Origin: Archivesica marissinica
Lineage: Eukaryota; Mollusca; Bivalvia; Venerida; Vesicomyidae
Length of the DNA stretch: 64,000 nt
Reading direction: 5' to 3'
NCBI GenBank assembly: GCA_014843695.1
Contig: CM026393.1
Span: 6,472,033-6,536,032 of the forward strand
Shown here: piece after piece, positions 34,778 to 46,537 of the stretch
Layout: each line of letters starts with the position of its first letter
How positions within the stretch are numbered: position 1 is the stretch's first letter
Made by a program: the position numbers and the translations under genes
Notes under the pieces: model-generated
The model's database searches: none
Seen by the model: the letters and a program-made list of their open reading frames with translations, nothing else
Told to the model about the DNA's origin: nothing

Positions 34778-37700
34778 AAAACCTCTCCTTATTGTGATGG
34801 GGAGAATAGACTGAGCATACCTCTCCTTATTGTGATGTGGAGAATAGACTGTGAGTACCTCTCCTTATTGTGATGTGGAGAATAGACAGAGCATACCTCT
34901 CCTTATTGTGATGTGGAGAATAGACTGAGCATACCTCTCCTTATTGTGATGTGGAGAATAGACTGAGCAAACCTCTCCTTATTGTGATGGGGAGAATAGA
35001 CTGAGCATACCTCTCCTTATTGTGATGGGGAGAATAGACTGAGCATACCTCTCCTTATTGTGATGTGGAGAATAGACTGAGCATACCTCTCCTTATTGTG
35101 ATGTGGAGAATAGACTGAGCATACCTCTACTTATTGTGATGTGGAGAATAGACTGAGCATACCTCTCCTTATTGTGATGTGGAGAATAGACTGAGTGTAC
35201 CTCTCCTTATTGTGATGTGGAGAATAGACTGAGCATACCTCTCCTTATTGTGATGTGGAGAATAGACTGAGCATACCTCTCCTTATTGTGATGTGGAGAA
35301 TAGACTGAGTGTACCTCTCCTTATTGTGATGTGGAGAATAGACTGAGCAAACCTCTCCTTATTGTGATGTATAGACTGAGTATACCTCTCCTTATTGTGA
35401 TGTGGAGAATAGACTGAGCATACCTCTCCTTATTGTGATGGGGAGAATAGACTGAGCATACCTCTCCTTATTGTGATGTGGAGAATAGACTGAGCATACC
35501 TCTCCTTATTGTGATGTGGAGAATAGACTGAGTGTACCTCTCCTTATTGTGATGTGGAGAATAGACTGAGCATACCTCTCCTTATTGTGATGTGGAGAAT
35601 AGACTGAGCATACCTCTCCTTATTGTGATGGGGAGAATAGACTGAGCATACCTCTCCTTATTGTGATGTATAGATGGAGCATACCTCTCCTTATTGTGAT
35701 GTATAGACTGAGCATACCTCTCCTTATTGTGATGTGGAGAATAGACTGAGCATACCTCTCCTTATTGTGATGTGGAGAATAGACTGAGTGTACCTCTCCT
35801 TATTGTGATGTGGAGAATAGACTGAGTGTACCTCTCCTTATTGTGATGTGGAGAATAGACTGAGCATACCTCTCCTTATTGTGATGTGGATAATAGACTG
35901 AGTGTACCTCTCCTTATTGTGATGTGGAGAATAGACTGAGTGTACCTCTCCTTATTGTGATGGGGAGAATAGACTGAACATACCTCTCCTTATTGTGATG
36001 GGGAGAATAGACTGAGTGTACCTCTCCTTATTGTGATGGGGAGAATAGACTGAACATACCTCTCCTTATTGTGATGGGGAGAATAGACTGAGCAAACCTC
36101 TCCTTATTGTGATGTGGAGAATAGACTGAGCGTACCTCTCCTTATTGTGATGTGGAGAATAGACAGAGCATACCTCTCCTTATTGTGATGGGGAGAATAT
36201 ACTGAGCATACCTCTCCTTATTGTGATGTATAGACTGAGCATACCTCTCCTTATTGTGATGTGGAGAATAGACTGAGCATACCTATCCTTATTGTGATGG
36301 GGAGAATAGACTGAGCATACCTCTCCTTATTGTGATGTGGAGAATAAACTGAGCAACTCTCCTTATTGTGATGTTCCTTATTGTGATTTGGTTTTTTTGT
36401 GTGTTTTTATTGTGATGTGGAGAATAGACTGAGCATACCTATCCTTATTGTGATGGGGAGAATAGACTGAGCATACCTCTCCTTATTGTGATGTATAGAT
36501 GGAGCATACCTCTCCTTATTGTGATGTATAGACTGAGCATACCTCTCCTTATTGTGATGTGGAGAATAGACTGAGCATACCTCTCCTTATTGTGATGTGG
36601 AGAATAGACTGAGTGTACCTCTCCTTATTGTGATGTGGAGAATAGACTGAGTGTACCTCTCCTTATTGTGATGTGGAGAATAGACTGAGCATACCTCTCC
36701 TTATTGTGATGTGGAATGTCCTATTGTGATGGGAGAATAGACTGACATACCTCTCCTTATTGTGATGGGATAGACTGAGTTACCTCTCCTTATTGTGATG
36801 GGGAGAATAGACTGACATACCTCTCCTTATTGTGATGGGGAGAATAGACTGAGCAAACCTCTCCTTATTGTGATGTGGAGAATAGACTGAGCGTACCTCT
36901 CCTTATTGTGATGTGGAATAGACAGAGCATACCTCTCCTTATTGTGATGGATATACTGAGCATACCTCTCCTTATTGTGATGTATAGACTGAGCATACCT
37001 CTCCTTATTGTGATGTGGAGAATAGACTGAGCATACCTATCCTTATTGTGATGGGGAGAATAGACTGAGCATACCTCTCCTTATTGTGATGTATAGATGG
37101 AGCATACCTCTCCTTATTGTGATGTATAGACTGAGCATACTCTCCTTATTGTGATGTGGAGAATAGACTGAGCATACCTCTCCTTATTGTGATGTGGAGA
37201 ATAGACTGAGTGTACTCTCCTTATTGTGATGGAGAATAGACTGAGTGTACCTCTCCTTATGTGATGTGGAGAATAGACTGAGCATACCTCTCCTTATTGT
37301 GATGTGGATAATAGACTGAGTGTACCTCTCCTTATTGTGATGTGGAGAATAGACTGAGTGTACCTCTCCTTATTGTGATGGGAGAATAGACTGAACATAC
37401 CTCTCCTTATTGTGATGGGGAGAATAGACTGAGTGTACCTCTCCTTATTGTGATGGGGAGAATAGACTGACATACCTCTCCTTATTGTGATGGGGAGAAT
37501 AGACTGAGCAAACCTCTCCTTATTGTGATGTGGAGAATAGACTGAGCGTACCTCTCCTTATTGTGATGTGGAGAATAGACAGAGCATACCCTCCTTATTG
37601 TGATGGGGAGAATACTGAGCATACCTCTCCTTATTGTGATGTATAGACTGAGCATACCTCTCCTTATTGTGATGTGGAGAATAGACTGAGCATACCTATC

Positions 37701-38410
37701 CTTATTGTGATGGGGAGAATAGACTGAGCATACCTCTCCTTATTGTGATGTGGAGAATAAACTGAGCATATCTCTCCTTATTGTGATGTATAGACTGAGC
37801 ATACCTCTCCTTATTGTGATGTATAGACTGAGCATACCTCTCCTTATTGTGATGTGGAGAATAGACTGAGCATACCTCTCCTTATTGTGATGTGGAGAAT
37901 AGACTGAGTGTACCTCTCCTTATTGTGGTGTGGAGAATAGACTGAGCAAACCTCTCCTTATTGTGATGTGGAGAATAGACTGAGCATACCTCTCCTTATT
38001 GTGATGTGGAGAATAGACTGAGCATACCTCTCCTTATTGTGATGTATAGACTGAGCATACCTCTCCTTATTGTGATGTATAGACTGAGCAAACCTCTCCT
38101 TATTGTGATGTGGAGAATAGACTGAGCATACCTCTCCTTATTGTGGTGTATAGACTGAGCAAACCTCTCCTTATTGTGATGTATAGACTGAGCATACCTC
38201 TCCTTATTGTGGTGTATAGACTGAGCATACCTCTCCTTATTGTGATGTGGAGAATAGACTGAGCATACCTCTCCTTATTGTGGTTTATAGACTGAGCATA
38301 CCTCTCCTCATTGTGATGTGGAGAATAGACTGAGCAAACCTCTCCTTATTGTGATGTGGAGAATAGACTGAGCATACCTCTCCTTATTGTGATGTGGAGA
38401 ATATACTGAG
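34778..38410. repeat. 38-bp minisatellite, about 95 copies
   Basis: The unit contains CTCTCCTTATTGTGATGTGG and AGAATAGACTGAGCATAC; a shorter version has TGTATAGACTG. A marker block (GTATAGATGGAGCATACC followed by GTATAGACTG) recurs near 35668, 36491 and 37090, so blocks of several hundred bases were duplicated. Between about 36350 and 37620 many units have small deletions and there is a foreign patch near 36375-36405. Confidence 0.95.
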
Positions 38411-38448
38411 AGTTATATTCTGTGGATATATTTAATAAAACAAGTTAC

Positions 38449-38624
38449 CTTTCTCCTGAGGATAATGATAACAATACAAACAGCGCCAACAGTGCTGAAG
38501 ATGATGACACTCTGTGTTAGATTATCTGTGGCCACCTTGTACGTGGTACCCTTAGCCAGATGGTACATTGTGCTCAACACCCATGGAATGCCCAGACCCA
38601 GGAATACATTAACGCTGTTACTAC
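38449..38624 (-). CDS. SLC8: Na+/Ca2+ exchanger: alpha-2 repeat, second half, plus next helix
   Basis: This 176-nt exon lies between TGTACTTACAG and GTAACTTG on the - strand. It encodes (G)[16 protein letters not shown], then STMYHLAKG, a hydrophobic helix with [18 protein letters not shown], and RRK at the end. It completes the alpha-2 repeat begun in the previous exon. The exon sits between two giant arrays: the 24-bp array starts about 20 bp past the acceptor, and the 38-bp array ends about 35 bp from the donor. A frame runs from the 24-bp array straight into this exon, but that is coincidental intron read-through. Confidence 0.92.
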
Positions 38625-38639
38625 CTGTAAGTACAACAC

Positions 38640-41600
38640 ATACATAAATGCTAAGTTCATGACATACACAGATGCTAAGTTCATGACATACACAGATGCT
38701 AAGTTCATGACATACACAGATACTAAGTTCATGACATACACAGATGCTAAGTTCATGACATACACTGATACTAAGTTCATGACATACACAGATGCTAAGT
38801 TCATGACATACACAGATGCTAAGTTCATGACATACACAGATACTAAGTTCATGACATACACAGATACTAAGTTCATGACATACACAGATACTAAGTTCAT
38901 GACATATATATATGCTAAGTTCATGACATACACAGATGCTAAGTTCATGACATACACAGACACTAAGTTCATGACGTACACAGATACTAAGTTCATGACA
39001 TACACAGATGCTAAGTTCATGACATACACAGATGCTAAGTTCATGACATACACAGATACTAAGTTCATGACATACACAGATGCTAAGTTCATGACATACA
39101 CTGATACTAAGTTCATGACATACACAGATGCTAAGTTCATGACATACACAGATGCTAAGTTCATGACATACACAGATACTAAGTTCATGACATACACAGA
39201 TACTAAGTTCATGACATACACAGATACTAAGTTCATGACATATATATATGCTAAGTTCATGACATACACAGATACTAAGTTCATGACATACACAGATACT
39301 AAGTTCATGACATACACAGATACTAAGTTCATGACATATATATATGCTAAGTTCATGACATACACAGATACTAAGTTCATGACATACACAGATACTAAGT
39401 TCATGACATACACAGATACTAAGTTCATGACATACACAGATACTAAGTTCATGACATACACTGATACTAAGTTCATGACATACACAGATACTAAGTTCAT
39501 GACATACACAGATACTAAGTTCATGACATACACAGATGCTAAGTTCATGACATACACAGATACTAAGTTCATGACATACACAGATACTAAGTTCATGACA
39601 TACACAGATACTAAGTTCATGACGTACACAGATACTAAGTTCATGACATACACAGATGCTAAGTTCATGACATACACAGATGCTAAGTTCATGACATACA
39701 CAGATACTAAGTTCATGACATACACAGATGCTAAGTTCATGACATACACTGATACTAAGTTCATGACATACACAGATGCTAAGTTCATGACATACACAGA
39801 TGCTAAGTTCATGACATACACAGATACTAAGTTCATGACATACACAGATACTAAGTTCATGACATACACAGATACTAAGTTCATGACATACACAGATGCT
39901 AAGTTCATGACATACACAGATACTAAGTTCATGACATACACAGATACTAAGTTCATGACATACACAGATACTAAGTTCATGACATACACAGATACTAAGT
40001 TCATGACATACACAGATACTAAGTTCATGACATACACTGATACTAAGTTCATGACATACACAGATACTAAGTTCATGACATACACAGATGCTAAGTTCAT
40101 GACATACACAGATACTAAGTTCATGACATACACAGATACTAAGTTCATGACATACACAGATACTAAGTTCATGACATACACAGATACTAAGTTCATGACA
40201 TACACAGATGCTAAGTTCATGACATACACAGATACTAAGTTCATGACATACACAGATACTAAGTTCATGACATACACAGATACTAAGTTCATGACATACA
40301 CAGATACTAAGTTCATGACATACACAGATACTAAGTTCATGACATACACAGATACTAAGTTCATGACATACACAGATACTAAGTTCATGACATACACAGA
40401 TACTAAGTTCATGACATACACAGATACTAAGTTCATGACATACACAGATACTAAGTTCATGACATACACAGATACTAAGTTCATGACATACACAGATACT
40501 AAGTTCATGACATACACTGATACTAAGTTCATGACATACACAGATACTAAGTTCATGACATACACAGATACTAAGTTCATGACATACACAGATACTAAGT
40601 TCATGACATACACAGATACTAAGTTCATGACATACACAGATACTAAGTTCATGACATACACAGATACTAAGTTCATGACATACACAGATACTAAGTTCAT
40701 GACATACACAGATACTAAGTTCATGACATACACAGATACTAAGTTCATGACATACACAGATACTAAGTTCATGACATACACAGATACTAAGTTCATGACA
40801 TACACAGATACTAAGTTCATGACATACACAGATACTAAGTTCATGACATACACAGATACTAAGTTCATGACATACACAGATACTAAGTTCATGACATACA
40901 CAGATACTAAGTTCATGACATACACAGATACTAAGTTCATGACATACACAGATACTAAGTTCATGACATACACAGATACTAAGTTCATGACATACACAGA
41001 TACTAAGTTCATGACATACACAGATACTAAGTTCATGACATACACAGATACTAAGTTCATGACATACACAGATACTAAGTTCATGACATACACAGATACT
41101 AAGTTCATGACATACACAGATACTAAGTTCATGACATACACAGATACTAAGTTCATGACATACACAGATACTAAGTTCATGACATACACAGATACTAAGT
41201 TCATGACATACACAGATACTAAGTTCATGACATACACAGATACTAAGTTCATGACATACACAGATACTAAGTTCATGACATACACAGATACTAAGTTCAT
41301 GACATACACAGATACTAAGTTCATGACATACACAGATACTAAGTTCATGACATACACAGATACTAAGTTCATGACATACACAGATACTAAGTTCATGACA
41401 TACACAGATACTAAGTTCATGACATACACAGATACTAAGTTCATGACATACACAGATACTAAGTTCATGACATACACAGATACTAAGTTCATGACATACA
41501 CAGATACTAAGTTCATGACATACACAGATACTAAGTTCATGACATACACAGATACTAAGTTCATGACATACACAGATACTAAGTTCATGACATACACAGA

Positions 41601-41645
41601 TACTAAGTTCATGACATACACAGATACTAAGTTCATGACATACAT
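38640..41645. repeat. 24-bp minisatellite, about 125 copies
   Basis: The unit is ACTAAGTTCATGACATACAC plus AGAT. The left half mixes GATGCT, CTGAT and TATATATGCT variants in repeating blocks; from about 40230 to 41640 almost all units are identical. All six frames are largely open, giving fictitious proteins over 1000 residues long. Confidence 0.97.
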
Positions 41646-41730
41646 AAATTCCAAAACAAAAGTTCAGATTATATGGCACAGAGCAGGACTGAACATTGTG
41701 TTTTATCTTCTCATTTACAGTGAAAGTCTG

Positions 41731-41965
41731 GAAGTCGTGATAGCTCAGTGGTAGCGCGTTCGCTTCACGTGCGAAAGGCCCGGAGTTCGAGCCCCGCTGG
41801 AGCCGTTACGATTGTGTCCTTAGGCAAGGCATTTAAATTCCACATGCATCTTCTCTCTCCCTCGTGGTGATGGATTCCATCAGGAATGAGGTCTCGAGAG
41901 TGATTAGTATAAGTTATAAGAACTTGTTTCGCAATCGAGCTAAAATAAATTGGTATAAAATAAAC
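41731..41965 (+). mobile_element. SINE family A copy
   Basis: Box A TAGCTCAGTGGTAGCGCG, box B GGAGTTCGAGCCCC, full body, and tail CTAAAATAAATTGGTATAA. It is about 60 bp from the donor of the alpha-2 exon. Confidence 0.88.
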
Positions 41966-42022
41966 TACAGTGAAAATAAATGCGAGATACAGATTAATAA
42001 ACAACATTATATAATCGCTAAC

Positions 42023-42176
42023 CAGTAACATTTCCAATGGCTGCATCAGCATACTCATCCTGCTTGGCAGCTGTTCGACTAGCAAACGTGTCCGGCAGAC
42101 TGGTTCCGAGGGCTATTATTGTTATACCAGTCACACTAGTCTTCAAGCCAATCACACACCCAATCAGATGCCCAAG
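42023..42176 (-). CDS. SLC8: Na+/Ca2+ exchanger: alpha-2 repeat, first half
   Basis: This 154-nt exon lies between TTAATACAG and GTTAGCG on the - strand. It encodes [18 protein letters not shown] and [20 protein letters not shown], then [11 protein letters not shown]. This is the ion-binding alpha-2 repeat: ALGTS-PDTFAS and the Asn of GNVTGSN are hallmark transport residues of the CaCA superfamily. It is the most conserved exon of the gene. Confidence 0.93.
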
Positions 42177-42380
42177 CTGTATTAAGCAAAATAAAAACAA
42201 AAGTAAAATCAGTTGCAGAAAATTCTCTTATTGTCGCATTGTGACATAAAAGTGTGTGTGACTATATTGTACCCTCTTATTTTTTTAAATACAGATACAA
42301 AATGTTCGGGCTAAGCCCTCGATTGATAATGGCGGGTGGTCTATGTACCACAAAATACATCACATACACCTATACACTCA

Positions 42381-42621
42381 TTAACCCTTTCAACACCACA
42401 GACCTCTAAATAGGCTTACAAAAAGTGTAGATCCAGATGAGCCGGCTCATGATGAGCCGTCTCATCAGGATCTGCACTTTTTGCCAGTAATATTACTATT
42501 TTAAGACAAAATTACCCATTTTTATAAATGAACTGGTCCAAATGTAATTTTCTGATTAATTTATTGGTCTAAATATATCATGGACCAGTCCATGTGAGTT
42601 ACTTGGTGTTGAAAGGGTTAA
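42381..42621 (-). mobile_element. M1 MITE
   Basis: TTAACCCTTTCAACACCACA to GTGTTGAAAGGGTTAA. It shares its right TTAA with an M3 element. Confidence 0.83.
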
Positions 42622-42772
42622 CCATTAGTACGATATAGGCGAAATGAGCAGATAACAAAATGTGTCTTGGGATGATTTGAATGAAATGTCAAGCCCTACT
42701 TTCTAGGAAAAATAAGAAATATATTACACATTTGGTATCTGCTCATTTCACCTACAGGGTGCTAACGGTTAA
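42618..42772. mobile_element. M3 MITE, short version
   Basis: TTAACCATTAG...GAAATGAGCAGATAAC at the left mirrors GTATCTGCTCATTTC...GCTAACGGTTAA at the right. About 155 bp; it looks like an internal deletion of the 753-bp element at 55877-56629. Confidence 0.75.
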
Positions 42773-42792
42773 CAAACAGGGCAGCAACTCAA

Positions 42793-42865
42793 CCATATGG
42801 CATAGTGGATACGGTGTCTGCCTCGTAATAGAGGGTTGCGAGTTTGAGCCTTACGAGAACCATGT
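42793..42865 (+). mobile_element. SINE family E head only
   Basis: CATATGGCATAGTGGATACG and GCGAGTTTGAGCC form a tRNA-like head that is followed at once by a whole family A SINE. Confidence 0.65.
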
Positions 42866-42866
42866 G

Positions 42867-43158
42867 GAAGTCGTGATAGCGCAGTGCATGCGCGTTCGCT
42901 TCAGGTGCGAAAGGTCTGGAGTTCGAGCCCCGCTGGAGCCATTACGATTGTGCCCTTAGGCAAGGCATTTAAATTCCACATTGTCTCTTCTCTCTCCCTC
43001 GTGGCGATGGATTCCATCAGGAATAAATTCCACATTGTCTCTTCTCTCTCCCTCGTGGCGATGGATTCCATCAGGAATGAGGTCTCGAGAGTGATTAATA
43101 TAAGTAGAAAGAACTTGTATTGCAATCGAGCTAAAATAAATTTGTATATAAACTAATA
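42867..43158 (+). mobile_element. SINE family A copy with internal duplication
   Basis: Full family A, but the segment from AAATTCCACATTGTCTC to GATTCCATCAGGAATG is present twice in tandem (second copy starts near 43024). Confidence 0.85.
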
Positions 43159-43618
43159 CTCGAGATTGATTAAACTAAACTTCTAAAAAATTGTTTAATA
43201 CGTTTTTCTGCATTTGTTTGTATGAGATTATAAAACAAGTTCCTAAATTACGAATGTAAATAATACAGGATGCACTTAAGGAGACGTCTACATGATTGAT
43301 TTTCAACTTGGCCACGATGTCGACCATGTTGAATTTTGAATATCAATTATTTTTTTATCTATTTACATCTGTTAGCTACTCTGATGCCCCGTACAAAATT
43401 TCATCCAAATTGACCAAGCAGTTCTGGAGAAATCAAAAACAGATTTTGAAGATGGCTACCATGGCAGCCATCTTGGATTTCCCATAATAACAATTTTTTA
43501 AGCTTATGGGCTGTCATCTGATGTAAACTGTCGACAGCCGCATGACGCCGATTGACCATTGTATACCAAGTGTTGCTCAGGTGAGAAAACAAAGTAGTGT
43601 ATTTTAATGTTCACTTAC

Positions 43619-43694
43619 CTGCTCTATCACCATTGTAAGGAGTGCAATATACAACAACGACAAGACAAATGTCGGCCATGCTCCCCAATATTTT
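43619..43694 (-). CDS. SLC8: Na+/Ca2+ exchanger: transmembrane helix exon
   Basis: This 76-nt exon lies between ATTTCAG and GTAAGTGA on the - strand. It encodes KYWGAWPTFVLSLLYIALL followed by TMVIEQ, a hydrophobic helix aligning with EYWNGWACFIVSILMIGLL in NCX1. It ends at a codon boundary. The joint with the upstream exon reads VPPTKYWGAW, as in known exchangers. Confidence 0.88.
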
Positions 43695-43749
43695 CTGAAA
43701 TATTTAAATTTCGAATGTCATTGATTATATGATTGTCAGCTATAGATTA

Positions 43750-43838
43750 ATTGGCACAAGACACAAATTATTTGTGCTTGCCCTATTGTCATATAGTAAG
43801 TAATAGGGCAAACAATTTTTGTTTGTGTCTTGTGCCTG
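43750..43838. repeat. Inverted repeat element
   Basis: GGCACAAGACACAAATTATT then GCCCTATT is mirrored by AATAGGGCAAACAATTTTTG then TGTGTCTTGTGCC, with a short loop. A half copy (ATAGGGCAACAAAATTTTTG) lies at 55760-55795. Confidence 0.75.
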
Positions 43839-44298
43839 TGCCCACAACAGAATCTTTCACCATGTGCAATCTTATGCATCTATTCTTTACTGCGAATTGT
43901 TCATACAATGAAACCTGAAAGTTATTAAAACGACAATAATTCAAAGTACATGGTGGTTGTTCAACACATATCACAGGGACGATGTCATACACTGTGAATC
44001 CAATGCATCATTATAAAACATGGTGATCATTATTGATTTTCACCATGGCCACCATGTCGACGACAATGTTGAGTCCCCATACTGACATCATATCCAAAAT
44101 ATTAACATCGGCATTCACTGACCATGTTAAGAAACTTTACCAGTCTCTAAAATTCTAGTCTTTGCTTCTCCATCCATGTCATTTTCCAGATGCTCTTCAG
44201 AATAAACAAGTCACAATGTAACTCCGCCTTACTACAGTAAATAACAGCTTGATATTCAGATAAACCAATAGAGAACATGGTGTGTGCTGATTTTTGGC

Positions 44299-44590
44299 AC
44301 AGACGGATCTGTAGTCCAGTGGTAACACGCTGGACTGGTAATCCAGGGATCGCATATTGGATCCCCCCGTCCGACCATAATAAAATTTAAAAGTCTTTCA
44401 GATGGGACGTTAAACCGAGGTCTCGTGCCGGTGCTTTACATCGTGCACGTAAAAGAACCAGAGGAGACTCTGGAATGGGTCTCTGTCTGTATCATTGCAC
44501 TATCCTCCAAAAATCTAAAATTACAAATCTCTTCAGGAGGCGTCGCTCATATTGGCAACCGGTAGCGATGATAAATAAACGTAAAAACAC
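44299..44590 (+). mobile_element. SINE family C copy
   Basis: Head TGTAGTCCAGTGGTAACACG, body CAGATGGGACGTTAAACCGA, tail GGCAACCGGTAGCGATGATA AATAAACG. Confidence 0.88.
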
Positions 44591-44679
44591 ACACACGCCG
44601 ATTTTTGAAATAGAAACAATGTTGGAAGTTTTATCAACATTTATTACTTGGATATGAATTTTAGCCTAATTTTTGCCGT

Positions 44680-45240
44680 TATTTGCCTACCACAATACTG
44701 TCTACCACCCAGGTTATTTGCCTACCACAATACTGTCTACCACCCAGGTTATTTGCCTACCACAATACTGTCTACCACCCAGGTTATTTGCCTACCACAA
44801 TACTGTCTACCACCCAGGTTATTTGCCTACCACAATACTGTCTACCACCCAGGTTATTTGCCTACCACAATACTGTCTACCACCCAGGTTATTTGCCTAC
44901 CACAATACTGTCTACCACCCAGGTTATTTGCCTACCACAATACTGCCTACCACCCAGGTTATTTGCCTACCACAATACTGCCTACCACCCAGGTTATTTG
45001 CCTACCACAATACTGTCTACCACCCAGGTTATTTGCCTACCACAATACTGTCTACCACCCAGGTTATTTGCCTACCACAATACTGTCTACCACCCAGGTT
45101 ATTTGCCTACCACAATACTGTCTACCACCCAGGTTATTTGCCTACCACAATACTGTCTACCACCCAGGTTATTTGCCTACCACAATACTGTCTACCACCC
45201 AGGTTATTTGCCTACCACAATACTGTCTACCACCCAGGTT
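44680..45240. repeat. 35-bp minisatellite, 16 copies
   Basis: The unit contains TTATTTGCCTACCACAATAC and TGTCTACCACCCAGG. It is almost perfect, with only two TGCC variants, so it is probably young. Confidence 0.96.
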
Positions 45241-45401
45241 GATGTGTTTTCCAGTCTGATATTACGCTTGTTGGTTTGATACTGTCACGAGCCCGTATCA
45301 ATTGAGTAAAAAACGTATCATAACTAGTTCCTGAGAAAATAGCGCATGCACACTCGGTGCTAGTTTGTTTACTTCCTGTGTGTCTCAGTATCATAACATA
45401 C

Positions 45402-45496
45402 CCTCGTGGCGATGGATTTCATCAGGAATGAGGTCTCGTGAGTGATTAATATAAGTTGTAAGAACTTGTTTCACAATCAAGCTAAAATAAATTTTG
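45402..45496 (+). mobile_element. SINE family A 3' fragment
   Basis: CCTCGTGGCGATGGATTTCA to AAGCTAAAATAAATTTT; the tRNA-like head is absent. Confidence 0.8.
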
Positions 45497-45982
45497 AAGA
45501 AAGAAACAACATGTGCTAAAATAATTTTGAAAAAGAAATGTGTGTCAAATTTGACAGATAACAGTTTCATGGTAATATTTCAATCATTTTCGTGTATCTT
45601 TATTCCTGATAAATGGATAATGGAGAGCAAGATTTCGATTATTAAATGTTCAAATTCAAATCAAAGTAATACAGATGTTATTATGGTGGGTTCGGTTTCA
45701 GGCTGATACCAAGTTACCTCGGGGTCATGAGCCCGTATCAACATGAACATAGCATCGGTATCATAACTAGTTCCTTTTAAATAACGCAGGTCTCAAGCTG
45801 ATATCAAGTTACCTCGATACCTAGGCTGATTTGAAACTAGCCACGTAATAACCTCTGAGTATTTACGGAATGAGATAAGCATAATATTATGCTGGTCTGG
45901 ACACTGTTCACACTCATTGTGTCCCATACTTCGAAAAGATAATATATACAAGTACAGACCACATAATAATTACAGCCACAGT
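45497..45982. other. No recognised feature (exchanger intron)
   Basis: AT-rich sequence in which GAGCCCGTATCAA and CATAACTAGTTCC each occur twice (near 45290-45330 and 45728-45770), an old duplication. No exon. Confidence 0.4.
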
Positions 45983-46235
45983 TTAACCCTTGACCTGCCG
46001 AATAAACTTGATGGAATATGCAAACAACATAGATCCAGATCAGCTGCAGCGTAGCGCTTGATCAGGATCTATGTTGTTTGCTATTCAGACAAGTGTTTTA
46101 GCTACACTATCCGAATAGCATACAGCATAGAGCCTGATCAGATGGCATGTTCTGTAGAAAATCCATGCCGTCTGATCTGGCTCTATGCTGTTTGCAAAAT
46201 CAACTTTAAGTCGTGATTGGCAGGTTACGGGTTAA
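45983..46235 (+). mobile_element. M2 MITE
   Basis: TTAACCCTTGACCTGCCG to TTGGCAGGTTACGGGTTAA. The core has two hairpin halves, GCAAACAACATAGATCCAG and GCATAGAGCCTGATCAG. Confidence 0.82.
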
Positions 46236-46267
46236 TAGCTATGAGTTGCATGATAATGAATGCTTAC

Positions 46268-46390
46268 GTGGGAGGTACACAAGCTCCAACAAGTTTCCAG
46301 AAGAAGGTAAGGAGATGCAGGAGATAGTGGGCCCAGCTCGGTGGAACCGCATTACCATCAGCATCTGTATCACCTCCAACAGTCATTGCA
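46268..46390 (-). CDS. SLC8: Na+/Ca2+ exchanger: exon with helix preceding the alpha-2 region
   Basis: This 123-nt exon lies between ATTGTAG and GTAAGCA on the - strand. It encodes (S)[13 protein letters not shown], then [16 protein letters not shown] and GACVPPT. It aligns with AITVSAGEDDDDD and FDYVMHFLTVFWK in NCX1, that is, the acidic end of the large cytoplasmic loop followed by the next transmembrane helix. The terminal AC joins A of the next exon to complete Thr. An M2 MITE (45983-46235) ends 33 bp from the donor. Confidence 0.88.
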
Positions 46391-46445
46391 CTACAATACA
46401 AAATTATATAATAATAATATAAACAGTCTTTCAGAGGGGACTATA

Positions 46446-46537
46446 CGCCATTACGATTGTGCCCTTAGGCAAGGCATTTAAATTCCACATTGCCTCTTTT
46501 CTCTCCCTTGTGGCGATGGATTCCATCAGGAATGAGG
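46446..46537 (+). mobile_element. SINE family A internal fragment fused to an array
   Basis: CGCCATTACGATTGTGCCC to TTCCATCAGGAATGAGG; then the 33-bp array starts instead of the normal tail. Confidence 0.8.

Noticed and set aside
38413..41754. Open frames over 1000 residues on both strands (repeats such as TDTKFMTY or ELSICVCH)
   Set aside because: They are translations of a 24-bp tandem array without stops; 24 is a multiple of three, so all units stay in frame. Only the exchanger exon at 38449-38624 inside one of them is real.
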